Shown: positions 35,906 to 45,511, numbered from the stretch's first letter. The stretch is 64,000 nt of DNA from Paraoerskovia sediminicola (GCF_030296575.1 NZ_AP027729.1:62001-126000), one strand, 5' to 3'. The notes: generated from the sequence alone by a model not told the origin. Made by a program: numbers and translations.

Positions 35906-36423
35906 GCGACGAGACGCTGGACCTGGAAGCGATCCGCAAGATCACCGACGCGGCGACCCCAGGACCGTGGTCCTGGCGCAACACTGGGGCCGTCTACCTC
36001 CACTGCGAGCACACGAGGATCGTCATGGCCTTCTCCCGCATGGGGATGCAGGGAGCACAGCCCGCGTTCCGCGACAGCGGTGGCCTCCTGCGCGACGCGG
36101 GCCGAGAGAACATCTACGACTACCCCGATGCCAAGTTCATCGCTCACGCCCGCACCGACGTGCCCGCCCTGATCGCGGAGGTGGAGCGGCTGCGAGCCGA
36201 GTTGGACGCGACGCTGCTGAACAGCTCCGCATACTGCGACCAGGCGAACGAGGCCCACACCCGCGCCGAGAAGGCCGAGGCCGAGCGCGACCGGCTGCGA
36301 GCGTTCGCGGACGCGGTGTTCACGCAGGCCGACTACCACACCTCGTGCGAGGACAGCATGCAGCCGAGCGAGGTCGCCGTCCTCGCCGCCGAGCACGGCA
36401 TCACCCGTACCCAGGAGGACTGA
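35902..36423 (+). CDS. Ead/Ea22-like phage protein
   Basis: 173 residues. AATPGPWSWRNTG, DAKFIAHARTDVPALIAEVE and then a coiled coil VERLRAELDATLLN match the Ea22-like layout. Function unknown; found in early regions of temperate phages. Confidence 0.7.
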   Translation: MSDETLDLEAIRKITDAATPGPWSWRNTGAVYLHCEHTRIVMAFSRMGMQGAQPAFRDSGGLLRDAGRENIYDYPDAKFIAHARTDVPALIAEVERLRAELDATLLNSSAYCDQANEAHTRAEKAEAERDRLRAFADAVFTQADYHTSCEDSMQPSEVAVLAAEHGITRTQED

Positions 36424-36426
36424 CCG

Positions 36427-36615
36427 ATGGCCGACCTCAACCAGTTCCCGCCGCACCTGCGCGACGTGGAGCACGCCGACACCACCCGCCGCAGCCGAGA
36501 CACCATCGCCGTCCTGCGCGCCCAGGCCGACCGCCTCGCGGCCGCACTCCACGCCACCGGCCTCACCAGCGCCGAGGTCGAGGCCATCCGCTACGGCACC
36601 ACGGAGGGCTCGTGA
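36427..36615 (+). CDS. Small phage protein
   Basis: 62 residues, helical (TIAVLRAQADRLAAALHATG). Stop overlaps the next start. Function unknown. Confidence 0.55.
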   Translation: MADLNQFPPHLRDVEHADTTRRSRDTIAVLRAQADRLAAALHATGLTSAEVEAIRYGTTEGS

Positions 36616-36806
36616 AGATCACTATCCACCTCACCAAGGGCCGCGTGACCATCGACTCGATGCCTGATAACTCAGCGCTCGATCTCGTGCACGACTGGAC
36701 CGAAGGCGACGAGCAGGCGCTCACGTTCACCCTCAACGATGACGCCGTGACACACGTTGCCCGGCGCCACATCGTCCGCATCGACGTCGACCAGGAGGAC
36801 GCATGA
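36612..36806 (+). CDS. Small phage protein
   Basis: 64 residues from GTG 36612. Short beta-strand pattern (KITIHLTKGRVTIDSM, HIVRIDVDQ), acidic. Function unknown. Confidence 0.55.
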   Translation: MKITIHLTKGRVTIDSMPDNSALDLVHDWTEGDEQALTFTLNDDAVTHVARRHIVRIDVDQEDA

Positions 36807-37522
36807 TCGACACGACGACGGGACTCGCGGCTCCCTGCGCATCCGGCTGCACCCGGCGCGACGACCACCTGCCGACCTGCGAAGGCGAGTGCAAGGGCTG
36901 CCAGCCGCGCCCCGCCGAGCACGGGATCCTCTGCCAGTGGTGCTACCAGCGCCTCGCCGAAGCCGTCACGCACACCGAACAGCTCGCCGCCCACCTGTAC
37001 GAGACCGCGCGCCTTCTCGTCATCAGCGGCACCGCCTACAGCGAAGACACCCCCACCGCTGGCGAGCCGTCCGAACGGCTCATCCTGCACCCCGCCTGGC
37101 TCGCCGCAGACGAGCTCGAGTCCGACGTCGCATCCTGGGTCCTGCTCGTCCTCGAGGAGCACGACCCGCCGCTCCTCGGCCCGGTCGCGTCCAAGCAGAC
37201 GAACGTCGCCTGGCTCGAGAACCGCCTCGAGTGGTGCAGCCGTCAGGAGTGGGCGCCCGACATGCGCCGCGAACTGTGCTCGACCATCGCCACCCTCACG
37301 GCACGCTGGCCCACCGAGGACAGCGTGCAGCCGCCCCGTAGCCTCGACGTGCCGTGCCCCCTGTGCGAGCAGGTCAGCCTCGTCTACGCGCCCCCGTCGT
37401 TCGCTGGCCAGCCGTTCGCGGTCGGCTGCCAGAACCCCGACTGCGCGCGCACCTTCTCCGAAGACGAGTGGCAGCGGTTCGTGCACTACACCGAGCGCGC
37501 CGAGCTCGGACGGTCCGCATGA
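36803..37522 (+). CDS. Zinc-binding phage protein
   Basis: 239 residues. N-terminal Cys-rich region CEGECKGC...CQWCYQRL and C-terminal CPLCEQ...CQNPDC, with a helical middle. Two zinc sites are likely. It resembles conserved actinophage proteins of unknown role. Confidence 0.65.
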   Translation: MIDTTTGLAAPCASGCTRRDDHLPTCEGECKGCQPRPAEHGILCQWCYQRLAEAVTHTEQLAAHLYETARLLVISGTAYSEDTPTAGEPSERLILHPAWLAADELESDVASWVLLVLEEHDPPLLGPVASKQTNVAWLENRLEWCSRQEWAPDMRRELCSTIATLTARWPTEDSVQPPRSLDVPCPLCEQVSLVYAPPSFAGQPFAVGCQNPDCARTFSEDEWQRFVHYTERAELGRSA

Positions 37523-37716
37523 TCGACCCGGACGGCGCCGAGTGGCTGACCGTCACCGCCGCCGCCCGGGCCGTGCGAGTACGCCCCTCCGCGATCTGGA
37601 ACTGGTGCTCGCGCGGCAAGGTTCGACGCCAACGGCTAGGCCGGATCGCATGGGTCCACATGGGCGACGTCCGCGCCGCAGAACACGCCTGGCGCAAGCG
37701 AATGACAAGCGTGTAA
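37519..37716 (+). CDS. Small MerR/HTH_17-type DNA-binding protein
   Basis: 65 residues, ATGA-coupled. WLTVTAAARAVRVRPSAIWN, WCSRGKVRRQRLGRIAWVHM is a winged-helix excisionase-like fold. Second such protein in the prophage. Probably regulates late or replication genes, or acts as excisionase. Confidence 0.7.
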   Translation: MIDPDGAEWLTVTAAARAVRVRPSAIWNWCSRGKVRRQRLGRIAWVHMGDVRAAEHAWRKRMTSV

Positions 37717-37748
37717 TTCACCTGATAGGTTTACCCCCAAGGAGACGT

Positions 37749-38297
37749 ATGCGATCACCCAGATGCGCGTGGCCCGACTGCGATCGGAACGTCGCATGGT
37801 GGCTCGATCTCCCCATCTGCATCTACCACGCAGAGGCGGCCGTGCGAGCGGTCGAAGGCCACGCCGAGCAGCAGCAGGCGGCCAAGGTTGAGCAGGCAGA
37901 GACCGCCGTCGAGAAGATCGAGACAGGCGTGGCGCTCACCCCGGAAGACCCGATCCCCGGATGGGTCTACTACATCCGCATCGGTGACACCGTGAAGATC
38001 GGATATGCCCGCAACGTGGCCCAGCGGATGAGGGCCTACCCGCCGAACGCTCAACTCGTCGCAGTCGAACCCGGCACGAAGGTCCTCGAACGCAAACGGC
38101 ACCAGCACTTCGGCGCCCACCTCGCCCACGGCCGCGAGTGGTTCACTCCGTGCGACGAGCTCGACGACTGGATCGGCACGCTGCGGGACTTCTACGGCGA
38201 CCCGTCAGGCAAGGCCTACGTCTTCACGACACCGACCGACAGGCCCCACCGTCCCGAGGCTGTCGCCACGAAGCGGATCGCGAACCGGCGCCGCTAA
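37749..38297 (+). CDS. GIY-YIG-type nuclease (T5orf172/MUG113-like)
   Basis: 182 residues; AAGGAG precedes ATG 37749 by three bases. N-terminal zinc knuckle CAWPDCDR...CIYH, a charged helix, then VYYIRIGDTVKIGYARNVAQ, HQHFGAHLAHGREWF, the GIY-YIG signature of this family. Could be a DNA-processing or homing-type nuclease. Confidence 0.85.
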   Translation: MRSPRCAWPDCDRNVAWWLDLPICIYHAEAAVRAVEGHAEQQQAAKVEQAETAVEKIETGVALTPEDPIPGWVYYIRIGDTVKIGYARNVAQRMRAYPPNAQLVAVEPGTKVLERKRHQHFGAHLAHGREWFTPCDELDDWIGTLRDFYGDPSGKAYVFTTPTDRPHRPEAVATKRIANRRR

Positions 38298-38432
38298 CGC
38301 ACAACTCCCCCGCCCCTCCTGCTGGCCCGTGATCAACGCTCGACGCACACAGCGACCACGGCGAGCCCAGGTCGGGCGGGGGCGCCACACTTCACCCTCG
38401 CCTAACTCGCCCGCATGCGCGACGATGGGCCG
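38298..38432 (+). other. Gap between early and pre-terminase genes
   Basis: About 130 bases without a gene. CCCCCGCCC near 38308 and GGGCGGGGG near 38375 are complementary over nine bases with a long loop, a weak candidate terminator for the early operon. Confidence 0.35.
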
Positions 38433-38816
38433 ATGAAAGCCAACGGGTACGGCGCCGACCTCGAGCTCACCGACGATGCCGTGGTGATCCACCCCGGCAA
38501 GATCGCGGCACGCGTGGTCGGCACGAAGCGCATCGCCGTCCCGCTCGCCGACATCACCGACATCGACTACCGGCCGGCACGCGCGCTCGTGAACGGGCAG
38601 ATCAAGGTCAAGACCGCCACCAACCCGAAGAGCCAGGCCATGCAGGACTACGGCAACCGCGGCCCCATCCCGCCCGACGGCACCAAGGAACTCTCGGCGT
38701 ACACCCGGCAGGGCATCATCACCGCCGAGTCCCTCGTCGTCCACTGGCGCAAGAAGGATCAGGCCGCGTTCGAGGCGCTGCACCAGGCGATCGAAGGCGC
38801 ACGCCAGACCGCGTGA
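38433..38816 (+). CDS. DUF4429-like phage protein
   Basis: 127 residues from ATG 38433 (an in-frame ATG at 38415 is also possible). GADLELTDDAVVIHPGKIAA, VPLADITDIDYRPAR resembles a PH-like DUF4429 domain found in actinobacterial proteins. Function unknown. Confidence 0.65.
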   Translation: MKANGYGADLELTDDAVVIHPGKIAARVVGTKRIAVPLADITDIDYRPARALVNGQIKVKTATNPKSQAMQDYGNRGPIPPDGTKELSAYTRQGIITAESLVVHWRKKDQAAFEALHQAIEGARQTA

Positions 38817-38829
38817 ACAGGAGGCCGGT

Positions 38830-39543
38830 GTGGTCACGTCACGCACCGGCACCGCGAAGTGGAAGCGAATCCGCGCCGCCGCCATCCGCGAAGCACGCGA
38901 CGCCGGACTGACACGCTGCCCGATAGACGGACGCCCCCTCGACTACGGCAAGCGAACCGCCGTCTATAACCCGGCGCTCGTCGAAGTCGACCACATCATC
39001 CCCATCGAACACGGTGGCGCCGACACTCTCGCCAACGTCCGCGTTATCTGTTCCGACTGCAACAAAAAGCGACGCGCCCGAGAGTCCGTGCGCAGAACCG
39101 ACCGGGCGGTCATTATCCTCTGCGGCCCCCCTGGTGCCGGCAAGACCACCGCAGCCCGAGCGAGCGGGCTGCCCGTGTTCGACCGAGACGATCCGCAATG
39201 GCAAGGCGAAGCGCACTTCCGCGCAGCTCTCGCGCAGTTGGGCCGGACCAAAGACGCTCGGGCGGTTGTCATCCGCTCCGGCGCCACCAGCAGCGCCAGG
39301 GCACAGGCTGCTTCGCTCGTCGGCGCCACTGCCGTCTACCTGCTCACCGCAACGCGCGCCGAACTGCGACGGCGCATCGCCGACCGAGGCAGACCCGACA
39401 CTGCTGGTGCGATCCGCGGTGTCGACTCATGGCTCAAGCAGCACGACCGAAGCGACGGAGTTCCGGAGTTCCCGGGCTGGGAACTTGTCACTCAACCGCC
39501 TACGCGAAGGCCCGCCAAACCCGTACATTCGGACATTTGGTAG
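38830..39543 (+). CDS. HNH endonuclease fused to a P-loop kinase-like domain
   Basis: 237 residues from GTG 38830. Residues 1-90: HNH nuclease with CPIDG, VEVDHIIPIEHGGADTLANV and CSDCNKKRR. Residues 92-220: P-loop domain with ILCGPPGAGKTTAA, VFDRDDPQW and a distal arginine-rich lid TRAELRRRIADRGRP, like AAA_33/polynucleotide kinases. One uninterrupted frame. HNH genes often sit beside terminase and assist DNA packaging; the added kinase-like half suggests 5'-end phosphorylation or ATP gating. It lies directly upstream of the terminase genes. Confidence 0.88.
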   Translation: MVTSRTGTAKWKRIRAAAIREARDAGLTRCPIDGRPLDYGKRTAVYNPALVEVDHIIPIEHGGADTLANVRVICSDCNKKRRARESVRRTDRAVIILCGPPGAGKTTAARASGLPVFDRDDPQWQGEAHFRAALAQLGRTKDARAVVIRSGATSSARAQAASLVGATAVYLLTATRAELRRRIADRGRPDTAGAIRGVDSWLKQHDRSDGVPEFPGWELVTQPPTRRPAKPVHSDIW

Positions 39544-39638
39544 CAGAGGGGGCACCATCCCCTCCCCCACCAGGGCCGCTCGCAGGCTTGGCATATTGCG
39601 AACACACACACACGGTTTTCCTCAGGTTCGGAGTGGTC
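39544..39638 (+). other. Short non-coding gap before terminase genes
   Basis: About 95 bases. Less GC-rich near 39588-39620, with an alternating AC run at 39601-39612. A late promoter is expected here, but no convincing -35/-10 pair is visible. Confidence 0.35.
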
Positions 39639-39881
39639 ATGGATTCCCGACTCGACCGTCTTCGAGAGGCTGCAGACCTGGCGTGGATGTCGGCGCAAGA
39701 GGCTCCAGCCGACAAGCGGGCGCCCCTGATCGCGCAGTTCCGGGCAGCCTTGGCCGAGATCGACTCACTTGTCGAACCAGAACAGAAGGCGGGTGACGGG
39801 GTCGATGAGATCGCAGCCCGTCGCGCTGCTCGGGGAGGCGCCACCGCGCGTCTTGGTGAAGCCGCAGGGGGTTCGCGCTAG
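39639..39881 (+). CDS. Probable terminase small subunit
   Basis: 80 residues from ATG 39639. Helical (RLREAADLAWMSAQEA, LIAQFRAALAEIDSL), no clear HTH. Called from its position directly before and overlapping the large subunit; it is short for a small terminase. Confidence 0.6.
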   Translation: MDSRLDRLREAADLAWMSAQEAPADKRAPLIAQFRAALAEIDSLVEPEQKAGDGVDEIAARRAARGGATARLGEAAGGSR

Positions 39882-41324
39882 CTCGGCCCGGGATGTTGCT
39901 GAACTTTCAGCTCAGTTCGGGGTCTACCTGGACGGCTGGCAGGAGTTGATCCTCGAGGCCGCGATGGGCGAGCGGTCCGACTCGACGTGGGCGGCGAAGC
40001 GAGTCGGCATCTCGGTACCGCGCCAGAACGGCAAGTCGCTGCTGATGGTCTCGAGGATCCTCGCCGGCGCGCTGTTGTTCGGCGAGAAGAAGATCGTCGT
40101 CAGTGCCCATCAGCAGGACACGGCGCGCGAGGCGTTCTCCAAGCTCGTGGAGATCATCGAGTCTGACGGGAACTCAGCGCTCCAGGCTCGGGTGCGGTCT
40201 GTGATGCACGCGTTCCAGCGCGAGTCGGTGAAGTTCACCAACGGCGCGGTCGTGCAGTTCAAGGCCCGCACAGGGCCTGGCGGCAAGGGCTTCTCGTCGG
40301 ACTGCCTGCTGCTCGATGAGGCGCAGATCCTCGGGGCTCGGTCGTGGACGTCGATCAACTCGACGATGTCGGCGATGCGCAACCCGCAGGTGTGGCTTCT
40401 TGGCACGCCGCCGCAGGACGAGGATGACTCCTACACGTTCGAGATGGTTCGGAAGGCTGCCCTGGCGGGGAAGTCTTCGAACGCCGCCTGGTGCGAGTGG
40501 GGCGTCGACCGCGGCAGCGAGGAGTACCTCGCCGCAAAGCCCGACCTGGACGCGCGTCGGTGGACGCCTGCCGTGGAGTACCTGTGCTGGGAGAGTAATC
40601 CGGCATGGAACGGCCGCATCAACCATGAGATCGTGCAGGGCGAGTTCGAGACCTACTCGTCCGAGCGCTTCGCACAGGATCGGCACGGGGCATGGAAGGA
40701 AGAGGGGCGCGGGAGCCTTCGGCGATCGATGTCGCCCGGTGGGCGGAGCTCGCCGTGGACGGGCCGCCTGCGGCAGATGTCCGGACCTTTGCTGTGGTGT
40801 TCCATCGTGACGGTCTCACGGTCTCGCTGTCTGGCGCGCTGAGGCATGGCGACGGCGTGCATGTTGAGACGATCGCCAGTCGCCCGCTGACGGATGGCAC
40901 GTTCTGGTTGGTCGAGTGGTTCACGGCGCTTCGCCAGGGCAAGCCTCGATACGCATCTGCCGCCCAAATCGGTGTGTTCGGCAAGGCCGGTTCGAGTGCG
41001 CTGGCCGCAGACCTGATCGAGGCGGGCGTTCCGAAGTCGGCAGTCGTAGTGGCAACGTCGGACAACGCGATCACCGCGGCGACGATGCTGCGCGAAGCGG
41101 TCGTGCGCGGCACCGTGAGCCACCTCGTCGACCCGGACGTTCTCGACGCATCTGTGGCCGCATCCCGCGAGCACCGGTCTGTAACCTCGGGCGGCTGGGT
41201 GTTCGTGCCCAAGACGAAGGATGACGACTCGACCCCGGTCGAGTCGGCCTCGCTGGCCCACTGGCTGGCGAAGACGACGAAGCGACGCCCGGGGCGCAAG
41301 TCCGTAGGCCGAGTGCTGCGATGA
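39805..41324 (+). CDS. Terminase large subunit (one-base frameshift)
   Basis: Start at ATG 39805 (TTG 39769 and GTG 39793 also possible). N-terminal ATPase: Walker A-like SVPRQNGKSLL, Walker B CLLLDEAQIL, coupling LLGTPP. C-terminal nuclease: FAVVFHRDG, VVVATSDNAI, WVFVPKTKDDD. The two lie in different frames; one extra G in GGGG 40704-40707 turns EEGRGS into EEGAREPSAIDVARW and gives about 506 residues, a normal terminase length. Packages phage DNA with the small subunit and portal. Confidence 0.93.
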
Positions 41325-42769
41325 GAGGTGGTGGAGGCATGGTGTCGACTTACGGCGCACCGCAGGTCGACGGCCTCGACGCCGCGGACCAGGATGTCCT
41401 GAACGGCCTCTGGGCGACTCTCGAGAAGCGTCGTCCCCGCAACGTCCTGCGCACCCGGTATTACGACTCGAAGAACGCACTTCGCGACCTGGGCATCGCC
41501 CTGCCGCCCCAGCTTCGGGAGGTCGAGGCGGCTGTCGGCTGGCCGGCGAAGGCTGTCGACTCGATGTCGCGGCGCACCATCTTCGACGGGTTCCGGGCGA
41601 TCGGCGCCAACACGGCTGACCTTGGCCTCGACGCGATCCTTGACGAGAACCGCATGGACGCGAAGATGCCGCAGGTTCACACCTCGGCTCTGATCCACGC
41701 GTGCGCCTTCACGTTCGTTACGAACGGCGACGTCGAGGCGGGGCAGCCGGCGGTGCTGATCACGACCCGCTCAGCCCTGGACGCGTCTGGGGTGTGGGAC
41801 AAGCTGCTCGGGGAGCTCTCGGCGGCGCTGGAGATCGCGGCACGTGACAGCTACGGGCGCGCCGTGTCGATGGTCCTGCACTTCCACAACCGCTACATCG
41901 GAATCCAGTGGGACGGTCGCCGCTGGCGCGGGTTCGAGCGCCGCCACCGTTTCGGGATGCTCGCCGAGCCGATCGCGTACAAGGCAGAGCTAGACCGTCC
42001 GTTCGGCCACTCGCGAATCTCGCGCCCGGTCATGTACCTGACGGACGCCGCGGTGCGGACGAACCTCCGCACCGAGATCGGCGCCGAGTTCTACAACGCC
42101 CCGCAACGGTACGCCCTGGGCGCGGACGAGGACGCCTTCGCAGACGAGGATGGCAACCCTGTCCCCGCATGGCAGGCGATCCTCGGGCGGCTGCTGCTCC
42201 TGTCGCGCGACGAGGATGGCAACCTTCCTCAGGTCGGACAGTTCGCGCAGCAGACCATGCAGCCGAACCTCGATCAGATGCGGTCAATCTCCCAGCAGTT
42301 CGCGGGCGAGACTTCGCTGCCGGTCGGGTCTCTTGGCATCGTCCAGGACAACCCGGCGAGTGCTGAGGCAATTCGGGCTGCGAACGAAGAGCTTGGGACC
42401 GAGATCGAGCACTGGCGACGGACGTCGCTGTCTCCGGCGTGGACGCGGCAGGCGCGACGGGCTCTCGCGATGCTGGACGATTCTCCTGCGTCTCGTGCGG
42501 TGTATGCCACCTTGAGCACGCAGTGGGGCAAGTGGTCGGAGCCGTCCGAGGTGTCGCAGGCGCAGGCCGCACAGGCTCGGGTGACTGCGTTCCCCCTCAT
42601 GGCGGACAGCGACGTCGAGCTCGAGCGCGCGGGCTACACGCGCGACGAGATCGACCGGGCGCGAGCCGAGCAGGCGAAGGTCGCGAACCGGTCGAACCTG
42701 CAGGCTCTCCTGGCCGCCGGTCAGGCAGCTTCCGACGCTGGTGCCGTGGCGGCGCTGCAGGGTTCGTGA
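41321..42769 (+). CDS. Portal protein (SPP1 gp6-like)
   Basis: 482 residues, ATGA-coupled to terminase (or ATG 41339). Portal signatures: RTRYYDSKNALRDLGIALPP, WPAKAVDSMSRRTIFDGF, FGHSRISRPVMYLTDAAVR, GNLPQVGQFAQQTMQPNLDQ, LPVGSLGIVQDNPASAEAI. Forms the dodecameric vertex through which DNA is packaged. Confidence 0.94.
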   Translation: MRGGGGMVSTYGAPQVDGLDAADQDVLNGLWATLEKRRPRNVLRTRYYDSKNALRDLGIALPPQLREVEAAVGWPAKAVDSMSRRTIFDGFRAIGANTADLGLDAILDENRMDAKMPQVHTSALIHACAFTFVTNGDVEAGQPAVLITTRSALDASGVWDKLLGELSAALEIAARDSYGRAVSMVLHFHNRYIGIQWDGRRWRGFERRHRFGMLAEPIAYKAELDRPFGHSRISRPVMYLTDAAVRTNLRTEIGAEFYNAPQRYALGADEDAFADEDGNPVPAWQAILGRLLLLSRDEDGNLPQVGQFAQQTMQPNLDQMRSISQQFAGETSLPVGSLGIVQDNPASAEAIRAANEELGTEIEHWRRTSLSPAWTRQARRALAMLDDSPASRAVYATLSTQWGKWSEPSEVSQAQAAQARVTAFPLMADSDVELERAGYTRDEIDRARAEQAKVANRSNLQALLAAGQAASDAGAVAALQGS

Positions 42770-42770
42770 C

Positions 42771-43532
42771 GTGGCCAGCAGCGCCGACCTGGAGGAGTTT
42801 CGTCGCGCGAACGCCGTGCTCGCGGATCAGGTGGAGGCTTCGCTCGTCAACTTCTGGTCATACCTCGACCTGTCGAACCCGGAGCGCTCGCGCAATGCGC
42901 TGCTGGACTTCGTGCCGATCCTGGTCCAGAAGTACGGCGACGTCGCGGCGACGATCGCAGCCGACTGGTTCACCGAACTTCGCTTCGACGCGATCTCGGA
43001 AGGGTTTGTGAGCAGCCTCGCAGCGTCGTCGGAGCGGTCGTTCGTGGCGCGCGCGGCGAAGCCGCCAAGCGTCGAGGCTGTGGAGTCCAGTGTCCGGTAC
43101 TCCGCTGGCGCCCTGTGGACGGACGAGCCCGAGAAGGCGCTCGAGTCGCTGACCTACTCGGTCAGGCACGGCGTGATTCAGACGGGCCGCGAGACGATCC
43201 GCCAGAACACCTTTGCGCCGGGGTCGGGCGCTCAAGGCTGGAAGAGGGTCACCCGGCCTGGCGCGTGCCGCTTCTGCCGTGCCCTCGAAGCGCGTGGCGC
43301 GGTCTACATGAAGGCCACGGCACGCTTCGCCGCACACGACCCGAAGTGCAACTGCGCGGCAGCCCCGTCGTTCGACCCGAACGCCCCCGAGGTGGGCGTC
43401 GAGGAGTACGCCGTCTCTTCAACGAAGCCCAAGCCGGGGTCTGAGGCGGAACGCGTCAAGCGCGAGCGAACGGCTGCCTGGCTCGAGCGCAAGTATCCCG
43501 GCGAGTCGGATCACGACTTCGCTGGCAACTGA
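42771..43532 (+). CDS. Minor head protein (MuF/VG15-like)
   Basis: 253 residues from GTG 42771. Helical N-terminus and a C-terminal Cys-rich module TRPGACRFCRALEARG, FAAHDPKCNCAA, the CxxC/HxxCxC set of minor capsid proteins in this position. Sits between portal and scaffold. Confidence 0.85.
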   Translation: MASSADLEEFRRANAVLADQVEASLVNFWSYLDLSNPERSRNALLDFVPILVQKYGDVAATIAADWFTELRFDAISEGFVSSLAASSERSFVARAAKPPSVEAVESSVRYSAGALWTDEPEKALESLTYSVRHGVIQTGRETIRQNTFAPGSGAQGWKRVTRPGACRFCRALEARGAVYMKATARFAAHDPKCNCAAAPSFDPNAPEVGVEEYAVSSTKPKPGSEAERVKRERTAAWLERKYPGESDHDFAGN

Positions 43533-43625
43533 TCTTCCGCCGCACGGCGGGACGCACTACCCCAATCCACCTCCACGGAGTGCCTGCACGGGCCGTCGTG
43601 GCGATCCCGCACGGGAGGACACCAG

Positions 43626-44222
43626 ATGAGCACCCGACACCGAGTCGACATGCCCACACCGGGCATGCCCAAGCGCTTCGAGCGACTGCGCTTCTTCTCC
43701 GCCCCCGCGGACGGCGAGACCGTGGCCCCCGCGCCCGGGCCGCCCGCTTCACCTGCCGCGCCCGAGACGCCCGAGGCCTCCGAGGTTCCTGCACAGGAGA
43801 CGGACTGGAAGGCCGAGGCGCGCAAGTGGGAGACGCGGGCCAAGGAGAACAAGACCGCAGCCGAGAAGCTGGCCGAGATCGAAGAGGCCAGCAAGACCGA
43901 GGCTCAGAAGAACGCTGATGCCCTCGCCGCAGCGCAGGCACGGGTCAAGGAGTTCGAGACGCGCGAGCAGATCGCCGCATGGAAGGCCGAGGTCTCCAAG
44001 GAGACCGGGGTTCCCGCGACGGCGCTCGCCGGGTCCACGCTCGAGGAGCTGCAGGCGCACGCCGAGGTCCTCAAGCCGCTCATCACCAAGTCGGCCGAGC
44101 CGTCCGACGACGGCAAGCCGCACGTGCCCTACCGGGAGCTCTCGCGCGTTGTCGCGGACGCCCCGGCCCCCTCCCCTGGCGTCGGCACACTCCGTGCCGC
44201 CTACGCCGACCAGCCCAAGTAG
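43626..44222 (+). CDS. Capsid scaffold protein
   Basis: 198 residues. Pro/Ala-rich N-terminus, then a long coiled coil (WKAEARKWETRAKENKTAAE, AAQARVKEFETREQIAAWKA) and ATALAGSTLEELQAHAEVLK, typical of siphophage scaffolds. Ten bases before the major capsid gene. Confidence 0.88.
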   Translation: MSTRHRVDMPTPGMPKRFERLRFFSAPADGETVAPAPGPPASPAAPETPEASEVPAQETDWKAEARKWETRAKENKTAAEKLAEIEEASKTEAQKNADALAAAQARVKEFETREQIAAWKAEVSKETGVPATALAGSTLEELQAHAEVLKPLITKSAEPSDDGKPHVPYRELSRVVADAPAPSPGVGTLRAAYADQPK

Positions 44223-44231
44223 GAGGCCATC

Positions 44232-45188
44232 ATGGCTATCAACCTCGTGGAGAGCGCGAAGCTCTCGCAGAACACCCTCGCACGCGGCGTCATGGAGACG
44301 TTCGTGCAGAACAGCCCCGTCCTGGACCGCATCCCCTTCATGGACATCGAGGGCAACGCCTACGCGTACAACGAGGAGGCCACGCTCCCGGGCGTCGCCT
44401 TCCGCGCGGTCAACGGCTCGTACACCGAGTCGACCGGCACGGTGAACCAGAAGACGGAGACCCTGTCGATCCTCGGTGGCGACGCCGACGTGGACAAGTT
44501 CATCCAGCAGACCCGGTCGAACTTCAACGACCAGCGCGCCGTGCAGACGGCGATGAAGGTCAAGGCCGCGTCCTACAAGTTCCAGGACACGTTCTTCAAC
44601 GGCGACACCGCCGTGGACGCGAACTCCTTCGACGGCCTCAAGAAGCGTCTCACCGGCGCTCAGGTGATCTCGGCCGGCACCAACGGCATCCCGGTCGTCG
44701 GCAACGGTGGCACCGAGGCGCACGCGTTCCTCGACCAGCTCGACGTGCTGCTCGCGGCGGTGCCGGGTATCTCGGCGTCGAACGGCGCGATCTACGTCAA
44801 CTCGTCCATCCTCGCCAAGATCCGCTCGGCCGGCCGTCGCATCGGCGGCACCGAGGTCGTCAAGGAGGACCTCACCGGCAAGCGCATCCTGACGTGGAAC
44901 GGCATCCCCGTCCTCGACGCAGGCCAGACCGCTGCGGGTGCCGCTGTCCTCGGGCAGAACGAGACGCAGGGTTCGTCGAGCGCTGCGTCGTCGGTCTACG
45001 CGGTCCGCTTCGGCGAGGCCGAGGGTGACCAGGCCGTCACGGGCCTGACCAACGGCGGCGTGCAGGTCTACGACCTGGGCGAGCTGGAGTCGAAGCCGGC
45101 CTACCGGACGCGGATCGAGTTCTACACCGGCATCGGTGTCTTCGGTGGCAAGGCCGCGGCTCGTCTCACCGGCGTTCTGAACGGCTGA
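44232..45188 (+). CDS. Major capsid protein (HK97 fold)
   Basis: 318 residues; AGGAGG at 44220-44225. LARGVMETFVQNSPVLDRIP, SYTESTGTVNQKTETLSILG, DTFFNGDTAVDANSFDGLKK and the C-terminal KPAYRTRIEFYTGIGVFGGK fit the HK97-type capsid of this siphophage group. No delta-domain protease is near; the scaffold is separate. Confidence 0.93.
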   Translation: MAINLVESAKLSQNTLARGVMETFVQNSPVLDRIPFMDIEGNAYAYNEEATLPGVAFRAVNGSYTESTGTVNQKTETLSILGGDADVDKFIQQTRSNFNDQRAVQTAMKVKAASYKFQDTFFNGDTAVDANSFDGLKKRLTGAQVISAGTNGIPVVGNGGTEAHAFLDQLDVLLAAVPGISASNGAIYVNSSILAKIRSAGRRIGGTEVVKEDLTGKRILTWNGIPVLDAGQTAAGAAVLGQNETQGSSSAASSVYAVRFGEAEGDQAVTGLTNGGVQVYDLGELESKPAYRTRIEFYTGIGVFGGKAAARLTGVLNG

Positions 45189-45193
45189 GCCGC

Positions 45194-45493
45194 ATGGCTA
45201 GGACCGAGAAGTTCGAGGCTGTCCGTCCCGACGGCGAGGTCGTGATCGTCACCCGCAACGTCGACACCGGTGAGCAGTCCGTGACACCCAAGGGTGACGC
45301 GGCCGACGATCCGAAGTCGGCGGGCGGCGACCTGGCCGAGCCCAAGGGCAACGCCTCGCTGGAGGCATGGGCGGCCTGGGCCGACCATCTCGAGGTCGCG
45401 TACCCCGAGGACGCCAAGCGCGACGACATCAAAGCCCTCGTGGCTGGCTCGACACCCAAGGGTGACGCGGCCGACGACGAAGGCACCTGGTAG
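45194..45493 (+). CDS. Small head-region protein with duplicated motif
   Basis: 99 residues. Two copies of TPKGDAADD, encoded by a 27-bp perfect repeat, bracket a helical segment LEAWAAWADHLEVAYPEDAK, DDIKALVAG that looks like a small SAP/Rho-N-type fold. Possibly a head decoration or connector protein. Confidence 0.65.
   Translation: MARTEKFEAVRPDGEVVIVTRNVDTGEQSVTPKGDAADDPKSAGGDLAEPKGNASLEAWAAWADHLEVAYPEDAKRDDIKALVAGSTPKGDAADDEGTW
45283..45477 (+). repeat. 27-bp direct repeat pair
   Basis: GACACCCAAGGGTGACGCGG plus CCGACGA occurs at 45283-45309 and 45451-45477, within one gene, encoding Thr-Pro-Lys-Gly-Asp-Ala-Ala-Asp twice. Confidence 0.95.
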
Positions 45494-45511
45494 CAACCGA
45501 GAGGGGCCGTC

